The notes under the pieces are model-generated. The model did not search any database and had not been told where the DNA came from. It saw nothing but the letters and a program-made list of their open reading frames with translations. From Nostoc sp. CHAB 5715 (GTDB lineage: Bacteria; Cyanobacteriota; Cyanobacteriia; Cyanobacteriales; Nostocaceae), in the NCBI RefSeq assembly GCF_020829685.1, contig NZ_JAIVFR010000033.1:1-15869 (forward strand): 15,869 nucleotides of DNA, read 5' to 3'. Made by a program: the position numbers and the translations under genes. This document shows positions 7,390 through 15,008 of this stretch, piece after piece. Position 1 is the stretch's first letter. The number at the start of each line of letters is the position of its first letter.

Positions 7390-7910
7390 CTAGATGCTCC
7401 AAATTTTGCTGCCTATTAATTTAATTGTCAACCAGCTTTTTTCACCTTGATAACCCAGGTTACTTTGGCAGAATACCTATTTCTATCGTTCTGATTAGAT
7501 TTTTAATTAAAGCTTAATTGCAATCATCTAAGTATTAATAATACTGAAGAACGCCTTAACCTAAATTTGTACTAATTTTAACTTAATCTTTGCTTACGCT
7601 GTATGTCTTAGTAAGAAGATTATGTAGTAACTATGGTAAAATACAGTATTCCCATCGGGATTTAGATGTATTACTACCATTAGTCCAGAGTTAAAAGCCA
7701 AATTGGAGGTTCTTACAAGTTGCTGTTTACTGCATTAAGGATTGTAGATTCATGAAACTGCAACTCATCCAATTACATATACTCTGAGCCAAATTAACTG
7801 GAGTCTAGACCCATGAAATGCATAGATGATGCAAGCATCATAGAAAATCAGGTGTCTACGCCTACAGCATAAAATTTGCATATTTTTTGTGGAGTTTTCT
7901 TAACTTACTT

Positions 7911-7916
7911 GAGGAG
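7911..7916 (+). promoter_or_regulatory. Shine-Dalgarno site deciding the start at 7922
   Basis: GAGGAG lies five bases before the ATG at 7922, the strongest ribosome binding site seen in the window, and fixes the start of the following gene. Confidence 0.8.
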
Positions 7917-7921
7917 TACAA

Positions 7922-8422
7922 ATGCTTGAGGCTATCGCTGTTGCTTGGTTATTACTGTTTTTTGGCGATTTTTTATCTACATTCTTTTACCACGTACCCG
8001 AGCACGTTTTTGGTAGCCTACATTTAAAAACGCACCACTCCTGGAAAAAGGACTTCCGCCACTACGCTATTTTGACTTTTAATCCCCAGGTTCTTTTAGA
8101 TGGTATCTTGGGAGCTTTGCCTTATGTACTTATAGCAGTAGTCTTGTGGTCTTTCTCTCCCATCGGCGTTATCTCTGGATTACTGCTTGGTCAGTTTCAT
8201 GTATGGTGGAGACACATAAGTGTACTGGGTTGGCAAACTCCAAAGCCTGTCAATATTTTATGCCAAATTCTATTTATTACTACTCCTGAGAGACACTGGT
8301 TACACCATCACAAAACTAATTTGGGTTTCGGTGATATTTTCACCTTCTTTGAACAACCTGCACAAGTGTGGTTACGCTGGCTTCGGCTACTTAGACTTCG
8401 TTTTCGCTACTCTCGGATCTAA
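7922..8422 (+). CDS. Membrane fatty acid hydroxylase/sterol desaturase-like protein
   Basis: 166 residues. Histidine clusters typical of integral-membrane di-iron oxygenases are visible: H24/H28 (HVPEH), H34/H38/H39 (HLKTHH), H93/H98 (HVWWRH) and H125/H128-H130 (HWLHHH). Hydrophobic segments lie at about 3-23 and 58-92. The protein is short for the fatty acid hydroxylase superfamily (commonly above 200 residues), so it is either a compact cyanobacterial subfamily or slightly reduced. The C-terminus (LRWLRLLRLRFRYSRI) is strongly basic and may face the cytoplasm. The substrate cannot be told from the sequence; a lipid or carotenoid is likely for the superfamily. It is preceded by a clear ribosome site and followed by a probable terminator at 8571-8600. 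The neighbouring men genes give no firm functional link. Confidence 0.72.
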   Translation: MLEAIAVAWLLLFFGDFLSTFFYHVPEHVFGSLHLKTHHSWKKDFRHYAILTFNPQVLLDGILGALPYVLIAVVLWSFSPIGVISGLLLGQFHVWWRHISVLGWQTPKPVNILCQILFITTPERHWLHHHKTNLGFGDIFTFFEQPAQVWLRWLRLLRLRFRYSRI

Positions 8423-8570
8423 CTGAAGCTAGCGCTTACCTAAATACTTTTTAAAGTTAGCAAAAAAAGCTGCGATCGCAACTGGTAAAAACTGAGACAA
8501 TGCCTGTCTTGGAAAACTTAGCGACAGAGGTGGCAGATAAAATTTCTCTGATTTAATCTTTCTGGGTTTA

Positions 8571-8600
8571 CATCTAAAACGATACATTTAGATGGGTTTT
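8571..8600 (+). terminator. Probable terminator after the hydroxylase-like gene
   Basis: CATCTAAA (8571-8578) and TTTAGATG (8587-8594) form an 8-bp stem with an 8-base loop, followed by GGTTTT and a second T-run near 8606-8610. It is moderately convincing and lies about 150 bp after the stop codon. Confidence 0.5.
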
Positions 8601-8711
8601 CGCTGTTTTTAATTTGCAATTACCCGTGGTCGATTACGCGATCGCTTCCGGTACAATACTTAGTTAAGCGGGTGATAGACCTGCTGTTTTTTTAATATTC
8701 AATTGTCAAAA

Positions 8712-9188
8712 ATGCCTTTTACTTATAACCGCACGGTTCGTTTTCAAGATACTGATGCTGCTGGGGTAGTTTATTTTGCTAATGTTTTGGGTATTTGCCA
8801 TGAAGCTTATGAAGAATCTCTAGAAGCATCAAGTATTAATCTCAAAGATTTTTTTACTAATCCATCTGTAGCTTTCCCCATTGTTCATGCTAGTGTCGAT
8901 TTTTTGCGCCCTATGTTTGGAGGGGATAAGTTGCTGATTAGTTTAATTCTTCAAAAAATAGGTGGTGATAAGTTTGAAATTACTTACGAAATTACAGTGG
9001 CTGAGGTGGTAGTTGCTAAGGCTATTACTAGGCATGTTTGTATTGATGCAAGTAGTAGAAGTAAGCAGGAATTACCTGATGAGATAGTTCAGTGGTTGGA
9101 AACGAACCGCCCAGACGCACAGAAGCCAGTGCGTTGCGGTGAATCCAGCGCTGTAGGCGGGTTTCCCGCCGTAGGCGACTGGTGTTAG
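8712..9188 (+). CDS. 1,4-dihydroxy-2-naphthoyl-CoA thioesterase (hotdog fold), C-terminus altered by a repeat
   Basis: 158 residues from ATG 8712 (a TTG at 8703 is a weaker in-frame alternative). Recognised as the cyanobacterial DHNA-CoA hydrolase of the 4HBT hotdog class (Slr0204-like), which releases DHNA for phylloquinone synthesis. The signature [15 protein letters not shown] (residues 10-24) contains the catalytic-type aspartates D13/D15. Further family features are CHEAYEESL and [11 protein letters not shown]. The family normally ends near residue 130, around QWLE. The last ~26 residues here ([12 protein letters not shown]... to GDWC) are translated from a GC-rich dispersed repeat and are probably not ancestral. 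The hotdog core is complete, so activity is likely retained. Its stop faces menE of the opposite strand, consistent with a phylloquinone gene neighbourhood. Confidence 0.9.
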   Translation: MPFTYNRTVRFQDTDAAGVVYFANVLGICHEAYEESLEASSINLKDFFTNPSVAFPIVHASVDFLRPMFGGDKLLISLILQKIGGDKFEITYEITVAEVVVAKAITRHVCIDASSRSKQELPDEIVQWLETNRPDAQKPVRCGESSAVGGFPAVGDWC

Positions 9189-9260
9189 CGTAGCGGTAGC
9201 GACGTAGGAGCGTCACCCGAAGGGGGGTTCCCCCCGTTGAAGCAACTGGCGCGGCGCAGA
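9108..9260. repeat. GC-rich dispersed palindromic repeat overlapping the thioesterase 3' end
   Basis: It contains the hairpins GGCGGG-TTT-CCCGCC (9156-9170) and GGGGGG-TT-CCCCCC (9222-9235), with TAGCGTAGCGGTAGCG and GAGCGTCACCCGAAG between them. Base composition is clearly more GC-rich than the surrounding AT-rich coding DNA. A related GAGCGTCACCCG motif occurs near 6636. It supplies the last ~26 codons and the stop of the thioesterase gene. Confidence 0.8.
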
Positions 9261-9280
9261 GAGAAGAAAGTCGAGAGAGA

Positions 9281-10744
9281 TTATGTGATCAGATTTTGTA
9301 GGAATTCTGTGGCTATTTGCTGTAACTCTTGGCGGTTAATTTTACCTTGAGAGTTGCGGGGTAAATTTTGCTGAGGAATCCAATATTTTGGAATTTTAAA
9401 TTTGCTGAGTTTGTCTTTGAGTAAGGTTTGGATTTTTAAGGCAGAGGTATTTGATTTTTTGGGAATATAAATTGCTGTTAAAGCTTGTCCCCAATGTTTA
9501 TCTGGGATGCCGATTACACAAATATCGGCAACCAATTGAGTTGCTTGTATAGCTGATTCAATCTCTGCTGGGTAAATATTTTCTCCACCTGTAATAATTT
9601 TATCGCTGTTACGTCCGACAATATTTAAATGACCTTGCTCGTCTAAAAAGCCTAAATCATCTACTTGGAAATCAGCTTGATTTTCTCTGGTTATAGGATA
9701 GTAGCCCTTGGCTAAAGATTGAGCCTGAATGGTGATATTTCCGATTTGATTGTAATTCAAAATCTCGCCTTGCTGATTGCGAATAGTTACTTTTGCATGG
9801 GGAAGAATTTGACCATTGCTAATTTTACCGACGAGAAAATCATCTGGTTTGAGGGTAGCAATTTGAGAGGCGGTTTCTGTCATGCCATAAGTAGGCGCTA
9901 ACCGGATGCGATGAAATCTGGCTTTTTCTAATAGTTCGTTCCATGCTGGCGCACCTCCCAGAAATACAGTATTAAATTGGGATAGCCATTCAGTTAATTC
10001 TGAGTTTTGTAGGAGTCTTTGTAACTGCGTCGGAACTAAAGATATTAAAAATTCTGATTGTTTAATATTGAATATTTGACCTGTTTCTACTGCTTTGAAT
10101 GGCAGAATAGCCAGTTTACCTCCAGTGGTGAAAGAGCGCATAAATTGCATTAAACCGCTAACGTGATATAGCGGTAATACACAAAAAGAATTGACTTGTT
10201 TTAGTTGAAAGTATTCTGTAAATCCTTGTACAGATGCGATAAGAGTTTCCCAAGTATGGATGGCAAATTTAATCTGCCCCGATGAACCACCTGTGGGAAT
10301 CAGGATGAGTGGGGAGTGGGGAGTGGGGAGTGGGGAGTGGGGGGATGAGGGGGATGAGGGAGATGAGGGGGATATGATAGTAATTTCTTCGCAATTCCGA
10401 TTTCCTATTCCCCATTCCCTATTCCCTACTCCCCACTCCCTATTCCCCACTCCCCAAATAATATCTGGTTTTACTAAGTCAAAGACTTGCTGCCATTCTT
10501 GTGTTCCCCAGTCGGGGTTACAAAGAAAAACTGAACAATTAGCTGCACAAGCGGCAATAAAACTTGCTAAAAATCGTAATGGTTCGCGTTCGGCTAAGAT
10601 GATTTTTGGTGGTATTCCATACGCTGATAATTGTGTTAGTTCTAAATATAATTCTTGAGCTATTTGATTAAATTGACAGATGTTATAACCGATAAGCCAA
10701 TCATTTTGAGCCTGGTTATTAAGATAGTTTAAAGGTCGTTCCAT
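9281..10744 (-). CDS. menE: 2-succinylbenzoate-CoA ligase (MenE) with in-frame repeat insertion
   Basis: 487 residues from ATG 10744; a GTG at 10759 would add five. This ANL-family enzyme activates o-succinylbenzoate with ATP and CoA in the phylloquinone pathway. Visible motifs: P-loop TGGSSGQIK (about 151-159), YGMTET (286-291), DDLGFLD (362-368), hinge GRNSDKI (377-383), GGENIYPAEIE, and the catalytic C-terminal lysine K468 in NSQGKINR. Residues about 98-145, directly before the P-loop, are low-complexity sequence (WGVGNREWGVGNREWG, then SPSSPSSPSSPHSP) encoded by tandem repeats; without them the length would be near 440. The start lies inside the end of menC (overlap about 16 bp), so translational coupling in a menA-menC-menE operon is likely. 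Confidence 0.93.
   Translation of the reverse strand: MERPLNYLNNQAQNDWLIGYNICQFNQIAQELYLELTQLSAYGIPPKIILAEREPLRFLASFIAACAANCSVFLCNPDWGTQEWQQVFDLVKPDIIWGVGNREWGVGNREWGIGNRNCEEITIISPSSPSSPSSPHSPLPTPHSPLILIPTGGSSGQIKFAIHTWETLIASVQGFTEYFQLKQVNSFCVLPLYHVSGLMQFMRSFTTGGKLAILPFKAVETGQIFNIKQSEFLISLVPTQLQRLLQNSELTEWLSQFNTVFLGGAPAWNELLEKARFHRIRLAPTYGMTETASQIATLKPDDFLVGKISNGQILPHAKVTIRNQQGEILNYNQIGNITIQAQSLAKGYYPITRENQADFQVDDLGFLDEQGHLNIVGRNSDKIITGGENIYPAEIESAIQATQLVADICVIGIPDKHWGQALTAIYIPKKSNTSALKIQTLLKDKLSKFKIPKYWIPQQNLPRNSQGKINRQELQQIATEFLQNLIT
10310..10453. repeat. Composite repeat cassette inside menE
   Basis: On the plus strand there are four GGGGAGT units (10311-10338), then a 9-bp GGGGATGAG-type array (about 10339-10374), a unique spacer, then CCCTATTCCCC/ACTCCCC units (about 10404-10453). 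The two flanking heptamer arms are complementary. The cassette is in frame with menE and contains no stop in that frame. The heptamer-plus-nonamer part matches the cassette in menC (11503-11575), which has the opposite orientation relative to the gene. Confidence 0.9.
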
Positions 10745-11871
10745 AGACTTTGAAGCCACGTTTCTTCTTGTTCAAAAAAATGGTCAATGCCAAAACCAAC
10801 TGCCCTATTGTTTCGGGATAATTCCGCCGCTAGCTGGAGTGCTGTAAGTCTACCGATCGCAGTTTCAAATACTGATGAAAATACAGTATCAATTTTATGC
10901 TGGTGGCAAAACTTTCTCAGACGAGATGGCGATCCAACTATCCCAGGCTTGATCACAAAAATCCCTCGCCAACCTTGTTGATAACAAGCGGCGAGTTGCC
11001 TAAGTGTGGCGACAGATTCATCTATTGCGATCGCAGTTTCATAACTCAAACTCAATTCCAACATTCCCTGAAATTGCTCAACAGGTAACGGTTGTTCGAT
11101 AAATTCAATTTCTAGGGGTAGTTCTCCATTTGCCTTGAAATTATCGCAAGTCCGCAACCATAAGTTAGCTTCTTCATAGCTGAGTCCACCGTTGGCATCT
11201 AATCGTAGTTTGGTAAAGGCTGGTAAGGTGTCTATCAGTGACTCAAAAATTTCTAGTTCATCAGCGATCGCATACACACCAATTTTCCACTTAAACGTGT
11301 GATATCCCTGCTCCCACAAAGTTTCCCATTGATTTAAAGCCGCTTCCCCGGCTGGTAATAAAGCACTGTAGAAGAGTGAGTTAGGAGTTAGGAGTGAGGA
11401 GTTAGGAGTTAGGAGTGAGGAGTTAGGAGTTAGGAGTGAGGAGTTAGGAGTTAGGAGTGAGGAGTTAGGAGTTAGGAGTGAGGAGTGAGGAGTTATAAAA
11501 TTATCTCCCTCATCTCCCTCATCCCCCTCATCCCCCTCATCCCCCCCACTCCCCACTCCCCACTCCCCACTCCCCCAATCCCAAGCTGACTCAAAGCCAA
11601 ATTGACAAGCAGGTAACTCATCTGGGATGGAGAAAATTATCTCGTCTGTGATTTCTCCTGGAAGTTGGCGACAAAAATCTAAGGCTTGTTCTAGGGTTTC
11701 GGAACCAAACCAGCTAATGGGGGCAATTTCTCCCCAGCCGATTTTACCTGATTCATCGGTAAGCCGGAGGATAATCCCCTCACGAATATCCCAACTACCA
11801 TGATTGGTAGTTAGCGATTGCACAAATCTTCGCTGATAAGCACGAAATTCAAATCTGTAGCCATTAGTCAT
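10729..11871 (-). CDS. menC: o-Succinylbenzoate synthase (MenC) with large in-frame repeat insertion
   Basis: 380 residues. This enolase-superfamily enzyme dehydrates SHCHC to o-succinylbenzoate. Catalytic positions visible: K194/K196 in the KWK motif, metal ligands D224 (LRLDANGG), E259 (FIEQP) and D284 (IAIDES), and K308 (FVIKPG). Residues about 98-166 are foreign low-complexity sequence: SGEWGVGSG, then GDE repeats, then NSSLLTP repeated five times. Removing them gives about 311 residues, normal for cyanobacterial MenC. The insertion lies between the N-terminal capping region and the barrel (before YSALLPAGEAALN), where a loop extension may be tolerated. The catalytic residues are all intact, so the enzyme is probably functional. 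The gene overlaps menE by its last bases and follows menA by 84 bp. Confidence 0.92.
   Translation of the reverse strand: MTNGYRFEFRAYQRRFVQSLTTNHGSWDIREGIILRLTDESGKIGWGEIAPISWFGSETLEQALDFCRQLPGEITDEIIFSIPDELPACQFGFESAWDWGSGEWGVGSGGDEGDEGDEGDEGDNFITPHSSLLTPNSSLLTPNSSLLTPNSSLLTPNSSLLTPNSLFYSALLPAGEAALNQWETLWEQGYHTFKWKIGVYAIADELEIFESLIDTLPAFTKLRLDANGGLSYEEANLWLRTCDNFKANGELPLEIEFIEQPLPVEQFQGMLELSLSYETAIAIDESVATLRQLAACYQQGWRGIFVIKPGIVGSPSRLRKFCHQHKIDTVFSSVFETAIGRLTALQLAAELSRNNRAVGFGIDHFFEQEETWLQSLWNDL
11374..11580. repeat. Composite repeat cassette inside menC with 21-bp superunit
   Basis: Five perfect 21-bp units fill 11381-11485, each made of three related heptamers (TTAGGAG, TTAGGAG, TGAGGAG). 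A short spacer follows, then a 9-bp CTCATCCCC-type array (about 11503-11547) and ACTCCCC heptamers (about 11548-11575). The 21-bp unit equals seven codons, so gain or loss of a whole unit leaves menC in frame. The nonamer and ACTCCCC part is the same cassette as in menE, inverted. Confidence 0.95.
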
Positions 11872-11890
11872 TAGTCATTCTCCCTCTGCC

Positions 11891-11953
11891 CCAATGCCCA
11901 ATGCCCAATGCCCAATGCCCAATGCCCAATGCCCAATGCCCAATGCCCAATGC
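11891..11953. repeat. CCAATGC heptamer array between menA and menC
   Basis: Nine perfect CCAATGC units fill most of the 84-bp gap between the menA stop (11956) and the menC start (11871). The array lies in the presumed operon transcript, upstream of the menC start. Copy-number change would alter the spacing but no reading frame. Confidence 0.95.
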
Positions 11954-11955
11954 CA

Positions 11956-12852
11956 TTAAATCATAAATCCTAGTCCAAGCAGCAAGCAAGCCCAGAAATG
12001 CACGGCTACAGCGATGAATTTACAGTTACTAACTTTGTCTGGCTGGTTGTGATTTTGTTGAACGTGGCGGCATAATTTGATAGCAAACGGTAAACTTACC
12101 CAACTCAATAACGTCCACGGTGGAGAAATTCGCAATAGCACAAACAGCAAGGTGAGGGGATAAATGCTACCAGTAAACCAAACTAGGAGTTGGGCCCCTT
12201 TTGCTGTTCCTAGACGGACGATAGGCGATCGCTTGCCTGCGGCTATGTCATCCTTAACTTGGTGAAAGTGTGAGCAAAACAAAATTAAGGTTGTGGCAAT
12301 TCCGACAATGACTGAGACTGCTAAACTTGTCATTGACCAAGTTTGGGTTTGGCTGTAGTATGCTGCCTCCACTGCTAAGGGGCCAAAGGCAAAAAAGCAA
12401 AGAATCTCGCCTAAACCCTGATATCCTAAGCGAAAGGGAGGCCCTTGGTACATATAGCCTAAACCACAGCACAGCAGAATGATGCCGATAACAGTTAGGT
12501 CTTGTTGCCAAAGAGCGATCGCTAGTATGCCCAGCAACCCCAAACCTAAACACAAATTTCCTATCCAAAATATTAATGGCTTATTGTCTGTTAAGTTCAC
12601 CAGAGAATGGTGCTTATTTTGATCGATACCTGTTTCGGAATCAAAGACATCATTACTGATATTTTCCCAGGCAAGAATTAAGATTGCCGCAGCTACAAAA
12701 GTAGAAAATACTGCACCATTAAAAATTTTAGTTTCGGCAAATGCTACTGCTGTTCCTACCCAAATGGGCATAATGGCAACACTGTACATTGGCGGTTTAA
12801 TCGCTGCCATCCATAACTTAGTGTTGGGATATAAAAGCTGCTTGGTTGTCAT
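11956..12852 (-). CDS. menA: 1,4-dihydroxy-2-naphthoate prenyltransferase (MenA)
   Basis: 298 residues, a strongly hydrophobic UbiA-superfamily membrane protein with roughly eight to nine predicted membrane segments. It attaches the prenyl chain (phytyl in cyanobacteria) to DHNA in the membrane. The two Mg-diphosphate binding aspartate motifs are seen: NDVFDSETGID (N67 to D77) and VKDDIAAGKRSP (D201/D202). The length is normal for cyanobacterial MenA. It is the first gene of the minus-strand menA-menC-menE group and is divergent from menF, 307 bp away. ATG 12852 gives a short hydrophilic N-terminus before the first membrane segment, as expected. Confidence 0.94.
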   Translation of the reverse strand: MTTKQLLYPNTKLWMAAIKPPMYSVAIMPIWVGTAVAFAETKIFNGAVFSTFVAAAILILAWENISNDVFDSETGIDQNKHHSLVNLTDNKPLIFWIGNLCLGLGLLGILAIALWQQDLTVIGIILLCCGLGYMYQGPPFRLGYQGLGEILCFFAFGPLAVEAAYYSQTQTWSMTSLAVSVIVGIATTLILFCSHFHQVKDDIAAGKRSPIVRLGTAKGAQLLVWFTGSIYPLTLLFVLLRISPPWTLLSWVSLPFAIKLCRHVQQNHNQPDKVSNCKFIAVAVHFWACLLLGLGFMI

Positions 12853-13159
12853 TAGTCGTGATTAATTAAATTGCCGGAAAATTACTTACACTTGAGATTT
12901 TATAATTTAAAGAGACGCTAGATATTCATAAGCTAAAAACAATTGCCACTTTGACTGTGGCTCCTTAACCTTGTGTTGTTAACACTCCACTCTCACGTTC
13001 GAGCCTTGGGCTGGAACTGGCTTGTCAGGGTCTGGGAACACCAGAAACAACGCAAATCCTACGCTGGTGAAATGATAACTTAATATGTTACCTGTAGAAA
13101 TACGACCACGATTAATTACACTTTAGGAAGTTAACTTAAAAAAAATTTACTATAGATCC
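12853..13159. other. Divergent promoter region between menA and menF
   Basis: This 307-bp region must hold the promoters of menA and menF. AT-rich segments adjoin both genes (about 12880-12935 and 13120-13155), and a TATAAT hexamer occurs at 12901-12906, but paired -35/-10 boxes could not be fixed confidently. The middle (about 12980-13075) is more GC-rich and on the minus strand reads as an open 47-codon segment without a start codon ending at 12979-12981; see findings. No RNA gene was recognised. Confidence 0.5.
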
Positions 13160-14572
13160 ATGACAGTTTCACCATGTCGTAGCAACCTCTTTGTACACAA
13201 AGATTTATATCAATTTTTGGTAGCAGTGCAAGAAAAGTGCGTCAAAAGTAATTGCAGGCAAATTGTCAGTATCTCTCAAGAGATCGATTTAGTTGACCCT
13301 TTACTTGTATTAGATAAACTAACACAAGCAAATGAAATAAATTTTTACTTTGAGGACAAAGGTAAAGGAGAAGCGATCGCAGCAATTGATTCTGTAGCAA
13401 AATTACAGATTGATGGTGCAGATCGTTTTACTCAAGCTGAATATTTTATCAAATCTTGTCTAAAAAATATAATTAATTTTGGTAACGCTAACCAAGGTTT
13501 TTCTGGGCCTCACTTTTTTTGTTATTTCAGCTTTTTTGATAAAAATACCCAAGTAGATTATCCGTTTCCATCTGCTACCATTTTTCTTCCACGTTGGCAA
13601 GTAGCTGTTAAAAATCAGCGTTACATATTAGTAACAAATATAATTATCAATAAAAGTGTAAATATTCAAAGGTTATTGGAGAACCTGCAAAATAAAATTG
13701 AATTTATCCAATCTTTAGAATATTACTCTGCTAATATTGATTGTTTTCCAGCAAAGTTATACAAAAAATCTGTCACAAATGCTACTGGGTTTAAAGGTTC
13801 AGTAGTATCTGCTTTAGAAAAAATTAAGTCTAGTCATTTAAGCAAGATTGTCCTCGCAGATATATTAGATGTAAAATCAAGCAACCACTTTGATTTAGTT
13901 AAATCCTTAAATAATCTTAGACAAATACATCCTAATTGTTATATTTTTGCTACAAGCAATGGCAAAGGACAAAACTTTATTGGTGCAAGTCCAGAAAGAT
14001 TAATTAGTATTAATAATCAACAGTTAATCACTGATGCTTTAGCTGGTTCTGCACCACGAGGTAAAACCCCTGCTGAAGATGCAGCTAATGCCAATCGCTT
14101 ACTTAATAGTGAAAAAGAAAAACACGAACATTCACTGGTGCTTGATTTCATTACACAACGCCTATGCCAGCTAGGTTTATTACCCCAAATATTAGCACCA
14201 CGGCTACGACAATTATCGAATATCCAGCATTTATGGACACCAATCAGTGCTATGGTTCCAGCTAACATACATCCATTAAAGATTGTCGCCCAATTGCATC
14301 CTACACCAGCCGTTGCTGGTGCAGCACGAGATGTTGCTTGTGCGGAAATTCGGCGTTATGAAAACTTTGAAAGAGGTTTGTATGCTGCGCCTCTGGGTTG
14401 GATAGATTCTCAGGGGAACTGCGAGTTTATTGTGGGAATTCGTTCAGCATTAATTGATGGCGATCGCGCGAGATTGTATGCTGGTGCTGGTATCGTTGCT
14501 GGTTCTGATCCCGACAAAGAGTTTGCAGAAGTGCAGCTGAAACTTCAGGCGTTACTGAAAGCGTTAGTTTAA
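13160..14572 (+). CDS. menF: Isochorismate synthase (MenF)
   Basis: 470 residues. It converts chorismate to isochorismate, the first committed step to phylloquinone. The C-terminal chorismate-binding domain is complete: the general-base lysine K229 (SHLSKIVLAD), E279 in GASPERL, LAGSAPRG, E323 in KHEHSLVLDF, HPTPAVAGAAR, FERGLYAAPLGW, and the terminal [20 protein letters not shown] with probable Mg2+-ligand glutamates E454/E457. The N-terminal part (1-200) is variable, as is usual for the family. The last 37 codons and the stop (14458-14572) are repeated 884 bp downstream, after xisHI. That segment contains active-site residues, so the C-terminus of the present protein may be of hybrid origin. 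ATG 13160 is the first start after an AT-rich leader; no strong ribosome site is seen. Confidence 0.94.
   Translation: MTVSPCRSNLFVHKDLYQFLVAVQEKCVKSNCRQIVSISQEIDLVDPLLVLDKLTQANEINFYFEDKGKGEAIAAIDSVAKLQIDGADRFTQAEYFIKSCLKNIINFGNANQGFSGPHFFCYFSFFDKNTQVDYPFPSATIFLPRWQVAVKNQRYILVTNIIINKSVNIQRLLENLQNKIEFIQSLEYYSANIDCFPAKLYKKSVTNATGFKGSVVSALEKIKSSHLSKIVLADILDVKSSNHFDLVKSLNNLRQIHPNCYIFATSNGKGQNFIGASPERLISINNQQLITDALAGSAPRGKTPAEDAANANRLLNSEKEKHEHSLVLDFITQRLCQLGLLPQILAPRLRQLSNIQHLWTPISAMVPANIHPLKIVAQLHPTPAVAGAARDVACAEIRRYENFERGLYAAPLGWIDSQGNCEFIVGIRSALIDGDRARLYAGAGIVAGSDPDKEFAEVQLKLQALLKALV
14458..14572 (+). repeat. Long direct repeat, proximal copy (3' end of menF)
   Basis: 115 bp from the third base of codon 433 to the menF stop. 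It is paired with 15342-15456 at an offset of exactly 884 bp and matches at 108 of 115 positions. The first 54 bp are identical and include a HIP1 octamer at 14460-14467. Seven mismatches lie in 14512-14572. Confidence 0.97.
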
Positions 14573-14591
14573 AGTTAATTACTAATCTAGT

Positions 14592-15008
14592 ATGTCAGCT
14601 AAAGATATTTACCACGATTCTGTTAGAAACGCCCTTGAAAAAGAAAGTTGGCACATTACCAATGATCCATTTATCTTAAGATGGGGTGCAAGAGATTTAT
14701 ATATTGATTTAGGTGCCCAAAAGCTAATAGCAGCAGAGAAAAGGGGGCATAAAATAGCAGTAGAAGTTAAAAGCTTTATTGGTGCTTCTCCGGTAACCGA
14801 TTTAGAAAAGGCTCTGGGACAATATATTTTATACTACGATATTCTAAGTCGCTTAGAACCAGACCGCCGCTTGTATCTTGCTATTCGTCAACAAACATAC
14901 TCAGAATTGTTCCAAGAACCAATTGGTAAGATATTGATAGAAAATCAGCGTCTTTGTTTACTCGTCTTCGATTCAGAACTAGAGGTGATTATAGAATGGA
15001 TACCTTAG
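14592..15008 (+). CDS. xisH: XisH family protein (endonuclease-like fold)
   Basis: 138 residues, the normal XisH length. Family-like features: MSAKDIYHDSVRNALEKE at the start, WGARDLYIDLGAQ, IAVEVKSF and DLEKALGQY. The spacing of D39, E58 and K60 (E-V-K) with Q77 matches the PD-(D/E)XK nuclease pattern, and XisH structures are known to have that fold; actual nuclease activity is not established to my knowledge. It was named for fdxN-element excision in Anabaena together with XisF and XisI. It starts 19 bp after the menF stop and overlaps xisI by 13 bp, so it may be read through from menF. The xisH-xisI pair sits between the two copies of the menF 3' end, which marks it as inserted DNA. Confidence 0.93.
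   Translation: MSAKDIYHDSVRNALEKESWHITNDPFILRWGARDLYIDLGAQKLIAAEKRGHKIAVEVKSFIGASPVTDLEKALGQYILYYDILSRLEPDRRLYLAIRQQTYSELFQEPIGKILIENQRLCLLVFDSELEVIIEWIP

Larger units (their letters stand above)
6549..7921. other. Long gene-poor region (1373 bp)
   Basis: No convincing gene of normal size is present. Contents in order: GC-rich dispersed repeat pieces at about 6590-6680 (including GAGCGTCACCCG); a palindrome at 6815-6838; an AT-rich stretch at about 6885-7020; a possible 56-codon reading frame at 7028-7198 that ends in a strong terminator hairpin (7190-7232); GACGCTCGTT direct repeats at 7283-7304; a CAGTTAT heptamer array at 7365-7389; then AT-rich DNA leading to the gene at 7922. The terminator indicates that something upstream of it is transcribed. 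Confidence 0.7.

Noticed and set aside
10260..10658. 132-codon plus-strand frame opposite menE
   Set aside because: It is kept open by the stop-free repeat cassette and lies antisense to conserved menE coding sequence.
12970..13060. tRNA-like TTCGAG motif in the menA-menF gap
   Set aside because: No cloverleaf arms could be paired around it.
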